Position numbers and translations under genes: made by a program. Of a stretch of DNA of 64,000 nt, positions 52,342 to 61,723 are shown in pieces; the first letter of the stretch is position 1, and every line of letters begins with the position of its first letter. The stretch comes from UBA5603 sp964501315 (lineage in GTDB: Bacteria > Bacillota_I > Bacilli_A > Izemoplasmatales > Hujiaoplasmataceae), in NCBI GenBank assembly GCA_964501315.1, contig CAZCSO010000003.1:1-64000 (forward strand), in the 5' to 3' direction. Under the pieces are notes generated by a model. That model was not told the DNA's origin and searched no databases. It saw only the letters and a list, made by a program, of their open reading frames with translations.

Positions 52342-54858
52342 ATGCATACCTATCAACCTCAACTAGTAGAAAAATTAAATCGAGACATTGCGGCCTATTT
52401 CCCGCATTTATTTTTGATTGACGGCACTATGAACAAGACTTTCGAGGGCGTATCTCGATTGGTCATGTTGGATCGTTACACCCAAAAAGACATTAATCAT
52501 ATTACGCTTGGTATTGGCGATTTGGTTGTATGCATCGTCAAGGATGATCCAAAGTTTCCATCGAGAGGCATTGGGTATATCCGCTCAATTCTTGAAGACC
52601 GTGTTTCAATTGAGTTAGAAGATGAATATGTAAGCATTGCGAATGACAGGTTGCCGGACGGCACCATTCTTCGTTCAATCAATTCAGTTGATAAACCGAT
52701 GGAACTGTTTTACGAACAAATTGCCATGCGGGTTGCTAGCAATCTTGGTGCGGGCGAAACGGTTGAACACTTCCGTGATTTTTACCGAGAAATATCGGAG
52801 ATGAACTTAGTTCCAGCCGGCAGAGTCTTGTTTGGGGCGGGTTCTCAAAGTGCGGTCACCTATTTCAATTGTTTTGTTATGCCGTTTATCAAAGATTCAC
52901 GTGTCGGTATCAGCGAACATCGGCAACAAGTCATGGAGATCATGAGTCGAGGCGGTGGCGTCGGGACGAATGGATCGACGTTACGTCCCAAAAACTCATT
53001 GGCCAAAGGCGTCAATGGGAAATCATCAGGTGCAGTTAGTTGGCTCCAAGATTTGTCACAACTGACCAATCTCGTCGAGCAAGGCGGCTCTCGTCGCGGG
53101 GCGCAAATGATTATGATGGCTTCTTGGCATCCCGATATCATTGAATTCATCATCTCCAAGATGCAAAATCCAAAAATTCTACAGTTTTTAATTAATACGA
53201 TTGATGACGAAGATATCGTTAAAGAAGCGAAAGAGAAACTTCATTTTATCCCGCTCACCGATGACGAAGTCGAAATGTATGAAACCTTAAAGGAAACGGA
53301 ATTAGCCAATCCCGGAACGTTGAAACCGTCGGTGTATGACAAGGTTAAAGAACTATTGTTAAACGGCGGCCGTTACGAAGTCAAAAACCCCGAATACTTT
53401 AATGGTGCGAACATTTCCGTCGCCATAACGAAGGAATTTATGGAAGCGGTCGAGAAAGACACGCTTTATAATTTACGCTATCCCGATATTGACCATTATA
53501 CGCAAGGTGAAAAAGCTGCTTATGACGAAAAATGGCACGATGTTGGCGATGTTCGTGAATGGGAAAAATTAGGCTATGGCATTCGTGTCTATAAAACGAT
53601 TCGTGCCCGTGACTTATGGAACCTCATTAACATCTGCGCAACGTATTCGGCCGAACCCGGTATATTCTTTATTGATAACGCCAACGACATGACCAATGCC
53701 AAAGGATACAACCAGAAAGTCGTTTCTACCAATCCGTGTGGAGAACAACCGCTCGCACCGTATTCGGTATGTAATTTGGCTGCGATCAATTTGGCTAACA
53801 TGGTTGATTTTGAAAACAACGACGTTAATTGGCAAAAACTTGAAACGACCATTCGTGTGAGTGTTCGGATGCAAGACAACGTTATCGATAAAACAACTTA
53901 TTTCCTCGATCAAAACAAAAAACAAGCCACGGGCGAACGTCGTGTTGGACTGGGCATCATGGGCTTGCATGATCTGATGATATATTGTAACTATCGATAT
54001 GGTAGCAGAAAAGGCAATGAATTTGTCGACAAATTGATGAAGTTCATCGCCGTCAATGCGTATCAAACATCCATTGATTTGGCAAAAGAAAAAGGGAGTT
54101 TCCCCTTCTTGGAACAATACGGATCTCGTCAGAAATTCATCGAATCGGGATACATGCGAAAAATGCCGAAAGAAATTCGTGATGGAGTATTACAATATGG
54201 TATCCGCAATTCACATTTGTTGACCATCGCCCCAACGGGTTCAACCGGCACGATGGTAGGGGTTTCGACGGGACTTGAACCGTATTTCGCCTTCAAGTAT
54301 TTCCGAAGCGGTCGCTTAGGTAAATTTATGGAAGTCGATGCACCCATTATCGAACATTATTTGAATCGGTATCCGGATTATCGTGGAAAACCTCTTCCCA
54401 ATGTGTTTGTTTCAGCGATGGAGTTAAAAGCCGAAGAACACGCTGCGGTTCAATGCATTATCCAACGTTGGGTTGATTCGTCGATATCTAAAACCGTTAA
54501 TGCTCCGAAAGGGTACAGCGTCGAACAAGTTGAAGAACTCTATATGTACTTATACAAACACGGAGCTAAAGGTGGTACGGTTTATGTCGATGGTAGCCGC
54601 GATACTCAAGTCTTGACGTTAAGAAAAGACGAAGCACCGGCTGTTCAATTAGACTTTGAAGATATGGGCGTCAACGTTGAAACAATCCCAGTCGTTAAAG
54701 AATCCGAATCGCAAATTCACTTACGAAGCAAAGCAGGTAAAAACATCGGAGTGGAAATCGGCGATATTTGTCCTATTTGCTTACAAGGCACGGTAGAAGA
54801 TATCGGTGGTTGCCATACGTGTTCTAATTGTAATGCACAATTGAAATGTGGCTTATAA
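52342..54858 (+). CDS. nrdJ: Adenosylcobalamin-dependent (class II) ribonucleotide reductase
   Basis: Reduces ribonucleotides to deoxyribonucleotides using coenzyme B12, with or without oxygen. 838 residues with the class II hallmarks: VPAGRVLFGAG, TYFNCFVMPF (redox Cys of the pair), RGGGVGTNGSTLRPK, VSTNPCGEQPLAPYSVCNL with the radical Cys, and GLGIMGLHDLMIY. The C terminus has a Cys-rich tail (CPICLQG, then CHTCSNC and a final CGL) that relays electrons. No B12 riboswitch is seen upstream; instead, two operator-like dyads flank its promoters. AAGGAAGAG precedes the ATG. B12 must be made or imported elsewhere in the genome. Confidence 0.94.
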   Translation: MHTYQPQLVEKLNRDIAAYFPHLFLIDGTMNKTFEGVSRLVMLDRYTQKDINHITLGIGDLVVCIVKDDPKFPSRGIGYIRSILEDRVSIELEDEYVSIANDRLPDGTILRSINSVDKPMELFYEQIAMRVASNLGAGETVEHFRDFYREISEMNLVPAGRVLFGAGSQSAVTYFNCFVMPFIKDSRVGISEHRQQVMEIMSRGGGVGTNGSTLRPKNSLAKGVNGKSSGAVSWLQDLSQLTNLVEQGGSRRGAQMIMMASWHPDIIEFIISKMQNPKILQFLINTIDDEDIVKEAKEKLHFIPLTDDEVEMYETLKETELANPGTLKPSVYDKVKELLLNGGRYEVKNPEYFNGANISVAITKEFMEAVEKDTLYNLRYPDIDHYTQGEKAAYDEKWHDVGDVREWEKLGYGIRVYKTIRARDLWNLINICATYSAEPGIFFIDNANDMTNAKGYNQKVVSTNPCGEQPLAPYSVCNLAAINLANMVDFENNDVNWQKLETTIRVSVRMQDNVIDKTTYFLDQNKKQATGERRVGLGIMGLHDLMIYCNYRYGSRKGNEFVDKLMKFIAVNAYQTSIDLAKEKGSFPFLEQYGSRQKFIESGYMRKMPKEIRDGVLQYGIRNSHLLTIAPTGSTGTMVGVSTGLEPYFAFKYFRSGRLGKFMEVDAPIIEHYLNRYPDYRGKPLPNVFVSAMELKAEEHAAVQCIIQRWVDSSISKTVNAPKGYSVEQVEELYMYLYKHGAKGGTVYVDGSRDTQVLTLRKDEAPAVQLDFEDMGVNVETIPVVKESESQIHLRSKAGKNIGVEIGDICPICLQGTVEDIGGCHTCSNCNAQLKCGL

Positions 54859-54863
54859 AAATC

Positions 54864-54890
54864 AAAGAGGACTGTTTAGTCCTCTTTTTT
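54864..54890. terminator. Terminator between nrdJ and the GGDEF-EAL gene
   Basis: A perfect 10-bp stem, AAAGAGGACT with AGTCCTCTTT, and a GTTT loop followed by T residues. It serves nrdJ and overlaps the end of the convergent gene. Confidence 0.85.
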
Positions 54891-56888
54891 CGTGATTTTC
54901 TTTTCTAATAAATGATTTACTTGGGCAATCGGAAGCGGTTTGCTCATGAGATAACCTTGTCCGAGATGGCAATTATTTTTAAGTAAGTAGTCGTACTGAT
55001 CTTGATTTTCAATTCCTTCCGCCACTAATTGGTAATGCAAACTGTTGACGAGTTCAATGACCGAACGAATGATCAATTCGTCCTTGCCCTTATTTTCAAT
55101 TTGACTAATGAAGCTTCGGTCAAGTTTAACGTAATCAACAGGTAAAGCTTTCAGGTGAGTGAGCGAAGAATAACCCGTACCGAAATCGTCAAGCGCAATT
55201 TGAACACCTAAACTCTTTAGCGCATGAACGCGAGCGATAACTTGATTCAAGTCAGAGATTAACGCCGTTTCGGTAATTTCGATAACAATCCGACTTAAGT
55301 CACCTTTGTATGATTTTAACTGTTTTTCGATTGTCTTGAAACTGACTTCGCTAATCAATGATTTGCTTGAAAGATTGATAGATACCTTGAATTGACGATA
55401 ACCGGCTTCGTTCCATCGTTTTATTTGTGATAACGCTGCTTCAAAAACCCATCGTTCGATTGCAAAGATCTGACCGGTTTCTTCCGCAAACGGAATAAAT
55501 TCAGCGGGGGAAATATAGCCACGAGTGGCTTCGTTCCATCGTAATAGCGCTTCAAAACTATGGATTTCTTGTGTCGTTAAGTCAAATACGGGTTGGAAAA
55601 AGAGTTCAAACTGAGAGGAATCGATGGCGTTTTGTAATTTTTTAGCCATTTCAATATGGTAAAGATTGTTTTGTTCAATGGTTTCTTCGTAAAACATCGT
55701 TCGGTCTTTGCCTTCACGCTTAGAAGCATACATGGCAATATCGGCGTTTTTCGTTAAGGTCGTGACGTCATTTCCATTTTCGTAGGCAATGACGACACCG
55801 GCACTGATGGAGATGTAGAAATTATGATTGTAAATGTACCAGGTTTTTCCGGCTTCCTTTTTGAATTTGTCCAGCATGTCAAACACTTGCGAACGGTCTT
55901 TATAAGAATCGATGATAATTCCAAATTCATCGCCGCCGAGACGAGCGAGAAAATCTTTTTTGCGAATGGATTTTCTGAGGCAAGTGGCAAGATACTTCAA
56001 TAATTCATCACCGACATGGTGACCCAACGAATCATTGACGTATTTAAAGTTATCCAAATCCAAATAAATAAGGGCAAAGGGCATTTTCTTATCTAATCGT
56101 GTTTGAATGGCTTCGACAATTGCGACACGATTATTGAGGCCGGTCAATGAATCCGTATAGGCAAGGCCTTTTAATGTATTTTCTGCCAATCGACGTTTTG
56201 TAATATCAACGCCAAAGGAAACGTATTCGTTTTCTTCATGAGTTTTAGACAAAGTTCCGCTATTCCAAATGATATAGAGTTTTTGACCTTTTGAATCGAC
56301 GAGTTCGGTCTCGTAGTTCATCAAATGTCCCTCTACTTGAAGGTGTTTGAAAACTTGGCTGAGATTGGCGACGTTTTCGTTGTTCATGAAGGCTTTATCC
56401 CATTGATTGACGAGCGGAAAATCGGATGGATAACCGAGAACTTCAAACGTATAAGGGTTCACGGATTTTAACGCGCCTTGATTGTCCCATATGACAATCA
56501 TGACGGGAGCCATTTCGATAATCTCATGGGTGATGACGGTTTGAATATGCAAGGCTTCCTCAGTGGATGATAGAATGGTTTTTGTTTTCATCATATCGTC
56601 GATGGCTTCGTTGATTAAGTCCATTCTGCGCTTGACAATGATGAAAATAAACACAACGGTTAATAATACGAAGAGCCATCCTTTGTAGGTCTGAATCTCT
56701 TTATAAAGGTGATCATCTTGGATTAACCAACCCAACAAAGAATCGGTACCAATTATCCATAAAAAACCAAAAACACTGTACCAAAATACAATGATCAGAG
56801 ATTCCACAGTTGTATTGATTCGTTGATTCTTTTCAAAAAAGGATTTGATACCGAGTCGATGGCTTCTAGTGGTTTTATCTTTTTTCAT
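54876..56888 (-). CDS. Membrane PAS-GGDEF-EAL protein, bifunctional c-di-GMP turnover enzyme
   Basis: About 670 residues. Two membrane helices (about 30-60 and 72-92), a PAS domain (about 125-240), a GGDEF domain (about 250-415) and an EAL domain (about 425-665). The cyclase site RLGGDEF is intact and is preceded by an RKKD inhibitory site at the standard five-residue spacing. The EAL domain keeps SFEALLRW, IEITETALI, ALDDFGTGYSSL, VKLDRSFI and AEGIEN, so it should hydrolyse c-di-GMP. Which activity dominates cannot be told. A GTG at 56900 is in frame; the ATG at 56888 with TGAGG upstream is preferred. Confidence 0.9.
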   Translation of the reverse strand: MKKDKTTRSHRLGIKSFFEKNQRINTTVESLIIVFWYSVFGFLWIIGTDSLLGWLIQDDHLYKEIQTYKGWLFVLLTVVFIFIIVKRRMDLINEAIDDMMKTKTILSSTEEALHIQTVITHEIIEMAPVMIVIWDNQGALKSVNPYTFEVLGYPSDFPLVNQWDKAFMNNENVANLSQVFKHLQVEGHLMNYETELVDSKGQKLYIIWNSGTLSKTHEENEYVSFGVDITKRRLAENTLKGLAYTDSLTGLNNRVAIVEAIQTRLDKKMPFALIYLDLDNFKYVNDSLGHHVGDELLKYLATCLRKSIRKKDFLARLGGDEFGIIIDSYKDRSQVFDMLDKFKKEAGKTWYIYNHNFYISISAGVVIAYENGNDVTTLTKNADIAMYASKREGKDRTMFYEETIEQNNLYHIEMAKKLQNAIDSSQFELFFQPVFDLTTQEIHSFEALLRWNEATRGYISPAEFIPFAEETGQIFAIERWVFEAALSQIKRWNEAGYRQFKVSINLSSKSLISEVSFKTIEKQLKSYKGDLSRIVIEITETALISDLNQVIARVHALKSLGVQIALDDFGTGYSSLTHLKALPVDYVKLDRSFISQIENKGKDELIIRSVIELVNSLHYQLVAEGIENQDQYDYLLKNNCHLGQGYLMSKPLPIAQVNHLLEKKITKKED

Positions 56889-56972
56889 AAAAAACCTCAC
56901 ATGGATGAATTAACATGAAAGCAACATCATTCTTTAGTATCATTATACTCGATAGTGTGATTATTGTCTATT

Positions 56973-57347
56973 TTATCGCCAAAATGAAGTGTAATTTTTC
57001 TTTTCCTCACACTGAAAATCGATAATCTTTTTAAATAAACCCTTATCGATTTCATCTGACCATTTTACGCGGAAGAGCATTTTGCTCATTTCGTATCCCG
57101 TTTGCGAGATGGCGTCGCTCATCGCGTCTAGTCCTTCTTTTTCGATGGCAACGGAGAAATGGTTTTTTGCGACGCTAAAACCGATAATGAACGTACCATT
57201 TTGGATAAACATCGGTTGGTTCCATTTGATTTGGCGATCAAGATGGGGATATTCCTGATGAATCCAATTTAAGAATTGTTCGAATTTATTGCGATTGTTT
57301 GTGTTGGGAATTGAATCAATAAATGATTGAAAAGGTGACATCGTCAT
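56973..57347 (-). CDS. DUF1801 family protein (YdhG-like)
   Basis: About 124 residues of the YdhG/DUF1801 fold: FEQFLNWIHQEYPHLDRQIKWNQPMFIQNGTFIIGFSVAKNHFSVAIEKEG and a C-terminal KMLFRVKWSDEIDKGLFKKIIDF. A Bacillus member (Fra/YdhG) has been proposed as an iron chaperone for Fe-S assembly; no such role is shown here. AAAGGA precedes the ATG at 57347; another in-frame ATG lies at 57341. Confidence 0.82.
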   Translation of the reverse strand: MTMSPFQSFIDSIPNTNNRNKFEQFLNWIHQEYPHLDRQIKWNQPMFIQNGTFIIGFSVAKNHFSVAIEKEGLDAMSDAISQTGYEMSKMLFRVKWSDEIDKGLFKKIIDFQCEEKKNYTSFWR

Positions 57348-57421
57348 CACCGTCCTTTGTCTCTATGGTACTCTATTTCTTTGCTTAATTCAAATTATAT
57401 GACCGGAGCAGGTTTGTTTTA

Positions 57422-57430
57422 TGTTAAAAT
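57422..57430 (+). promoter_or_regulatory. Extended -10 promoter of the PAS-GGDEF gene
   Basis: TGT-TAAAAT, hexamer at 57425-57430, 20 bases before the ATG. Confidence 0.5.
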
Positions 57431-57450
57431 AAAAGCAGTGAGGTGATTTT

Positions 57451-58404
57451 ATGGACTACCATCAATGGACGAAAGATGATCTTGTCAAACGAATTGAAGC
57501 ATTAGAGCGTTTGAATCAACAATTGATGGACGAGCAACGGGAAGAAAATACGTTATCATTTTCCTGGTCGGGCAATCTTGGGCATTGGTATTGGGACTAC
57601 CCGACCAATCACGTAACCTTTAACCCGCTCAAGATAACGGCATTAGGATATGATGTAAACGAGATTGAGCAGCCCGTAACGTACCAGTTTTTCACTTCAA
57701 AAATCCACCCAGAAGATTACCAACGCGTTATGGACGGAATGATCAAACACCTTAAAGGCGAAGCCCATGTTTACGAAGCTGAATACCGAATCAAAGGCAA
57801 GGACGGCGAGTATCGATGGTTTTATGATCGAGGGTCGGTTACAAAACGAGACGATCAAGGGAAACCTCTATTTTTAGCGGGAATCGTATTCAATATCACA
57901 GAACGTAAAAAAGAGGAACAAACGCTCATGGAAACGGCCGTGACCGATGAATTGACGAAGGTTATGAACCGACGAGGAATCTTGGCGCTATTGAATGATC
58001 ACCTCTCGGAACAAACCCATCAACCGGCGTTATCGATTCTCATGCTCGATATCGACGACTTCAAGCGTATCAACGATACGTATGGTCATTTAGCCGGTGA
58101 TGCGGTGTTGTTGGAGTTAGCCAACCTTATCCAGGATAATTTAAGAAAGACCGATTACTTAGGTCGTTACGGTGGAGAGGAATTTTTGGTTGTGTTTCCG
58201 AATTCTCATCTCAATCAAATCAAAAACGTATCAGAGCGAATTCGCAAAGCGGTTGAATCCCATGTTTTTCCCAATCATATTCATTTAACCATCAGCGGAG
58301 GAGCGTATGAACTGCGCGGAGGATCACTTTACGACGTCATCCATCAAGCTGATTTGAATTTATACGAGGCGAAACGGATTGGTAAAAATCGAATCGTTTA
58401 TTAG
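57451..58404 (+). CDS. Cytosolic PAS-GGDEF diguanylate cyclase
   Basis: 317 residues: a short coiled start (VKRIEALERLNQQLMDEQ), a PAS_3 domain with PAC segment (about 35-155; HWYWDYPTNHVTF..., YRWFYDRGSVTKRDDQGKPLF) and a GGDEF domain (about 165-315). The active site RYGGEEF near residue 238 is intact, and RKTD five residues before it is an inhibitory site. It should make c-di-GMP under product inhibition. No membrane helix. GAGGTGATTTT precedes the ATG. mscS follows 62 bases later under its own promoter. Confidence 0.9.
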   Translation: MDYHQWTKDDLVKRIEALERLNQQLMDEQREENTLSFSWSGNLGHWYWDYPTNHVTFNPLKITALGYDVNEIEQPVTYQFFTSKIHPEDYQRVMDGMIKHLKGEAHVYEAEYRIKGKDGEYRWFYDRGSVTKRDDQGKPLFLAGIVFNITERKKEEQTLMETAVTDELTKVMNRRGILALLNDHLSEQTHQPALSILMLDIDDFKRINDTYGHLAGDAVLLELANLIQDNLRKTDYLGRYGGEEFLVVFPNSHLNQIKNVSERIRKAVESHVFPNHIHLTISGGAYELRGGSLYDVIHQADLNLYEAKRIGKNRIVY

Positions 58405-58436
58405 CGAACACTTTATAGGTAAAAAGATTGTTTATT

Positions 58437-58445
58437 TGATATAAT
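58437..58445 (+). promoter_or_regulatory. Extended -10 promoter of mscS
   Basis: TGA-TATAAT, hexamer at 58440-58445, 21 bases before the ATG. Confidence 0.6.
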
Positions 58446-58466
58446 GACTTTGAAAGGCGTGATACA

Positions 58467-59504
58467 ATGATACTATTTAATTCTTTGGCAATGCAAACAA
58501 TTGGATCGATACTCATCGCATTGGTGGCGGTCGGTATCTTAGTCTTGGGAAGCATCCTTATAAAAAAGAAAGAAGAACAACTTCAACGATACCAACTCTT
58601 GCTGATTTATCTTGGCTTTTTCATAATGATTGTCGGTGCTGTTTTGCTTGAAATGGTGGTATGGGGGTTTGACTTTCAACCCCACTTAACCAATTATTGG
58701 GGTGATTTTGAAACCTTTATCTTGGGCCGAATCGGATCGTTAATCGGTAGCGTCGTAACCATCTTCATTGCTTTCTTTATAGTCAAATTGAGCCATGTGG
58801 GCTTAATGAAAGTTGGCAAAAAAGGCGGTGTGATGCAACGCAGAAAACAAACCATCGCCAAAGTGACGATGAGCGTTATCAAATACTTTATTGTTGTTGT
58901 AACCATCATCGTGGTATTGGCCATTTGGGATGTTAACGTCTTACCGGCCTTAGCCGGATTAGGTATCATGGGATTGGTTATTGGTTTGGGAGCTCAAAAA
59001 TTCATCAATGACTTGATTGCCGGATTATTCATCGTCTTTGAACATCATTTTGATGTGGGCGACGTCGTTGAGGTCAAAGGGTTTAAAGGCACGGTTATCG
59101 ATATTGGTTTAAAAACATGTAAAATCAAAAACTGGAAAGGTGAAGTCAAAATTCTAAACAATGGCGACGTAACCGATATTACGAACTTTTCATTGGATTC
59201 ATCAACCGCAATCATCGATTTCGGCATTGCTTACCGAGAAGACGTTCAAAAGACAATCGATGTGTTGAAACAAGAGTTACCTAAGTTAAAAAACAAGTAT
59301 CCTCAAATTCTAGACGATCCGACCGTCGTGGGCGTGATTGCGCTTAACAGTAGTAGCGTTGATATGCGCGTCATTGTCAAAACTGCGAATGAACAACACT
59401 ATGAAGTAGAACGCGGTACGCGTCAATTCATTAAAGAAGTACTCGATGAACATTCGATTGAAATTCCCTTCCCACAAGTTGTGGTACATCAAGCCAAGTC
59501 ATAA
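58467..59504 (+). CDS. mscS: MscS-family mechanosensitive channel
   Basis: 345 residues. Four helices at about 10-30, 45-68, 88-112 and 128-155 are followed by the pore-lining TM3 (LPALAGLGIMGLVIGLGAQKFINDLIAGLFI, about 160-192) and the cytoplasmic beta domain (FDVGDVVEVKGFKGTVIDIGLKTCKIKNWKGEVKILNNG). It releases solutes on hypo-osmotic shock. The number of N-terminal helices places it among the larger MscS/YkuT-type channels. AAAGGCGTGATAC precedes the ATG. Confidence 0.92.
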   Translation: MILFNSLAMQTIGSILIALVAVGILVLGSILIKKKEEQLQRYQLLLIYLGFFIMIVGAVLLEMVVWGFDFQPHLTNYWGDFETFILGRIGSLIGSVVTIFIAFFIVKLSHVGLMKVGKKGGVMQRRKQTIAKVTMSVIKYFIVVVTIIVVLAIWDVNVLPALAGLGIMGLVIGLGAQKFINDLIAGLFIVFEHHFDVGDVVEVKGFKGTVIDIGLKTCKIKNWKGEVKILNNGDVTDITNFSLDSSTAIIDFGIAYREDVQKTIDVLKQELPKLKNKYPQILDDPTVVGVIALNSSSVDMRVIVKTANEQHYEVERGTRQFIKEVLDEHSIEIPFPQVVVHQAKS

Positions 59505-59520
59505 GAATAAGGAGATACAC

Positions 59521-60525
59521 ATGAGCAAAGCATTTCAATCGTTTAAGATTAAAAATTTGGAAATTAAGAATCGATTTGTCATGGCGCCGATGTGCATGTA
59601 CGTCGCTACGACCGAAGGAGTAGTACAATCGTTTCACCGTGTTCATTATCCCGCAAGAGCCTATGGCGGCGTGGGTTTGATTATTACCGAAGCGACCGCT
59701 GTGGAAAGCAGAGGACGCATTTCTTCGCATGACCTCGGTATCTGGAGCGACGAACACATTGCCGGTCAAAGAGAACTGGTCAAGTTGGTTCATGAAGCGG
59801 GGGCAAAAATTGGAATTCAACTGGCTCATGCCGGACGTAAATGCAAGGCGGATAACGAAATCATCATCGGTCCGTCGGCGATGGCCTATAGTGCGGATTA
59901 TTTGACACCGGTTGAAATGACACAAGACGATATTCACACCGTCATTCAAGCATTTAAAGATTGCGCAAAACGAGCAAAACAGATTGGCTATGATGTCATT
60001 GAAATCCACGGGGCGCACGGCTACCTTATCAATCAGTTTTTATCACCGTTAACCAATCATCGACACGATCGGTACGGGGGAAGTTTTGAAAATCGCATTC
60101 GCTTTTTACATGAAGTCATCGATGCGGTTAAATCCGAATGGGATGGGCCTTTGATTTTACGGTTATCGGCTGAAGAATACGCCATTGAGGGTAATCACAT
60201 CGCCGATACGTTGCATTTGATTGATACGCTTGAACACAAAGTTGACGCCATCAACGTAAGCAGCGGCGGCGTTGTTCCTGTAAAATTTGATGCATATCCT
60301 GGGTACCAAATCTCCTTTGCCAAAGCAATCAAGGAAAAAGGGTATACGGTTATCGGGGGCGGCTTATTGACCGAGTTCGATCAGATGGATCCTTATTTTG
60401 AAGACATCGATGCTATCTATTTGGGACGAGTGTTATTGAGCAATCCGAATTTTGTATTGTCGGTCGCAAAAAAACTAGGTCGAAAAGATTTAATCATCGC
60501 CCCGTATGAACGGGGATTCAATTAA
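59521..60525 (+). CDS. namA: NADPH dehydrogenase of the Old Yellow Enzyme family (NamA/YqjM-like)
   Basis: 334 residues, FMN-dependent ene-reductase. N-terminal FVMAPMCMYVATTEGVVQSFHRVHY matches the YqjM subclass, with the Cys near residue 25 that tunes FMN. EIHGAHGYLINQFLSPLTNHRHDRYGGSFENR supplies the substrate-binding His pair. Such enzymes reduce activated C=C bonds and detoxify electrophiles. The frame is open from 59446 inside mscS, but AAGGAGATACAC precedes the ATG at 59521. Probably co-transcribed with mscS and ended by the terminator behind it. Confidence 0.92.
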   Translation: MSKAFQSFKIKNLEIKNRFVMAPMCMYVATTEGVVQSFHRVHYPARAYGGVGLIITEATAVESRGRISSHDLGIWSDEHIAGQRELVKLVHEAGAKIGIQLAHAGRKCKADNEIIIGPSAMAYSADYLTPVEMTQDDIHTVIQAFKDCAKRAKQIGYDVIEIHGAHGYLINQFLSPLTNHRHDRYGGSFENRIRFLHEVIDAVKSEWDGPLILRLSAEEYAIEGNHIADTLHLIDTLEHKVDAINVSSGGVVPVKFDAYPGYQISFAKAIKEKGYTVIGGGLLTEFDQMDPYFEDIDAIYLGRVLLSNPNFVLSVAKKLGRKDLIIAPYERGFN

Positions 60526-60530
60526 TATCT

Positions 60531-60555
60531 AAGCGAGTCTTTGGACTCGCTTTTT
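60531..60555 (+). terminator. Terminator after namA
   Basis: AAGCGAGTC pairs with GACTCGCTT around TTTG, followed by T residues. Confidence 0.85.
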
Positions 60556-60564
60556 GATAGGTTG

Positions 60565-60593
60565 TTGAAAAGTTATCGGTAATTTGATACAAT
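60565..60593 (+). promoter_or_regulatory. Promoter of the large GNAT-like gene
   Basis: TTGAAA (60565-60570), 17-base spacer ending in TGA, TACAAT (60588-60593). Confidence 0.65.
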
Positions 60594-60625
60594 GAAGCCG
60601 TTCGCAAACTAAAACGAGGTGCCTT

Positions 60626-61723
60626 ATGATCGTAAAAGTAACGGATAAAAAGACGTTAAGTCAGTTTATCTATTTCGTAAAGAAACTCTATCGCAATCAT
60701 CCCCTCTATGTGTTTCCTATTTTTTCAGCGCTGAAGAAAGAACTGACCAGTGTGGTTTTAAATGATCAAACCTACACTGCGATTCTTTGCGTTCAAAACA
60801 ATGAAGTAGTCGGCAGATTATTGTACACTCAAGTAAATAACCACAAATTATCGAAAACGATGGGTTATTTTTCGTTTTTTGATGCCATCGATGATACTGC
60901 AGTAGCCAAAGAATTATTTGATTATATGGAACAGGATTTGCTGAAGACAGGGGTTCAATCGTTTGAAGGGACCTATTCACCGTATGATCCTGATACGAGA
61001 AGAGGAATCTTGGTGAATGGATTCGATCAGTTTCCTTCCATGTTGACATCGTATAACTATGAGTATTATGGGAAGTTGTTAGAAGCTTGCGGTTATCAAA
61101 AGGCCTATGATACTGTGACATTGGAAGCCAAAATCAATCCTGAGGTAACGAAAAAACTCTTCACCATTGAAAAATACTTCACCAATCACTATAACGTTTC
61201 CATCGATAAGATTGACGTAAAGAATATAAATAAGGAAATAAGCGATATCCACACGGTTTTAGAAGAAGCCACGACGGAATTAAACTATCAAGAAGCACCG
61301 TCGGTGGAAATGATATCCACGGTCGCGCAAAAACTCAAACCATTTATCAACCCCAAGTTGATTCGTATTGCACGTGAAGTCGAGACTGGAGAGCCGGTTG
61401 GGTTTTGCTTGGTCTTTCCGGACTTCAATTATATTTTCAAAAAGACAAAGGGAAAAATTAGACCTTTGCAAATGCTGATGCTTTTGCGCAAAATTCCTCG
61501 TGCACGGGGGATGATGCAGTACGTGGTTCCTAAGTATCAAAACACAGGATTAATTGGCTATATGTATAAAAAAGTATACGATGAATTCTTTGAATTAGGG
61601 ATTAAAGAATTTGTTGCCGGAACCATAATGGAAGATAATCCCAAAGCAGTCCATGCTTTTGATAAATTTGGTGCAGAAGTTATTTGCACATACAGAATAT
61701 ACCGAAAGGACGTTTTACAATGA
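60626..61723 (+). CDS. Large GNAT-superfamily-like protein, unknown substrate
   Basis: 365 residues. The pattern FFDAIDDTAVAKELFDYMEQDLLKTGVQSFEGTYSP and GILVNGFDQFPSMLTSYNYEYYGKLLEACGY in the first half, and YVVPKYQNTGLIGYMYKKVYDEFFELGIKEFVAGTIMEDNPKAVHAFDKFGAEV in the second, match a family of ~370-residue proteins usually annotated as acetyltransferase-like. The second half is a GNAT fold; the first appears to be a degenerate copy. Substrate unknown. Its end overlaps the leader of the following gene, so both are likely co-transcribed. Confidence 0.7.
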   Translation: MIVKVTDKKTLSQFIYFVKKLYRNHPLYVFPIFSALKKELTSVVLNDQTYTAILCVQNNEVVGRLLYTQVNNHKLSKTMGYFSFFDAIDDTAVAKELFDYMEQDLLKTGVQSFEGTYSPYDPDTRRGILVNGFDQFPSMLTSYNYEYYGKLLEACGYQKAYDTVTLEAKINPEVTKKLFTIEKYFTNHYNVSIDKIDVKNINKEISDIHTVLEEATTELNYQEAPSVEMISTVAQKLKPFINPKLIRIAREVETGEPVGFCLVFPDFNYIFKKTKGKIRPLQMLMLLRKIPRARGMMQYVVPKYQNTGLIGYMYKKVYDEFFELGIKEFVAGTIMEDNPKAVHAFDKFGAEVICTYRIYRKDVLQ

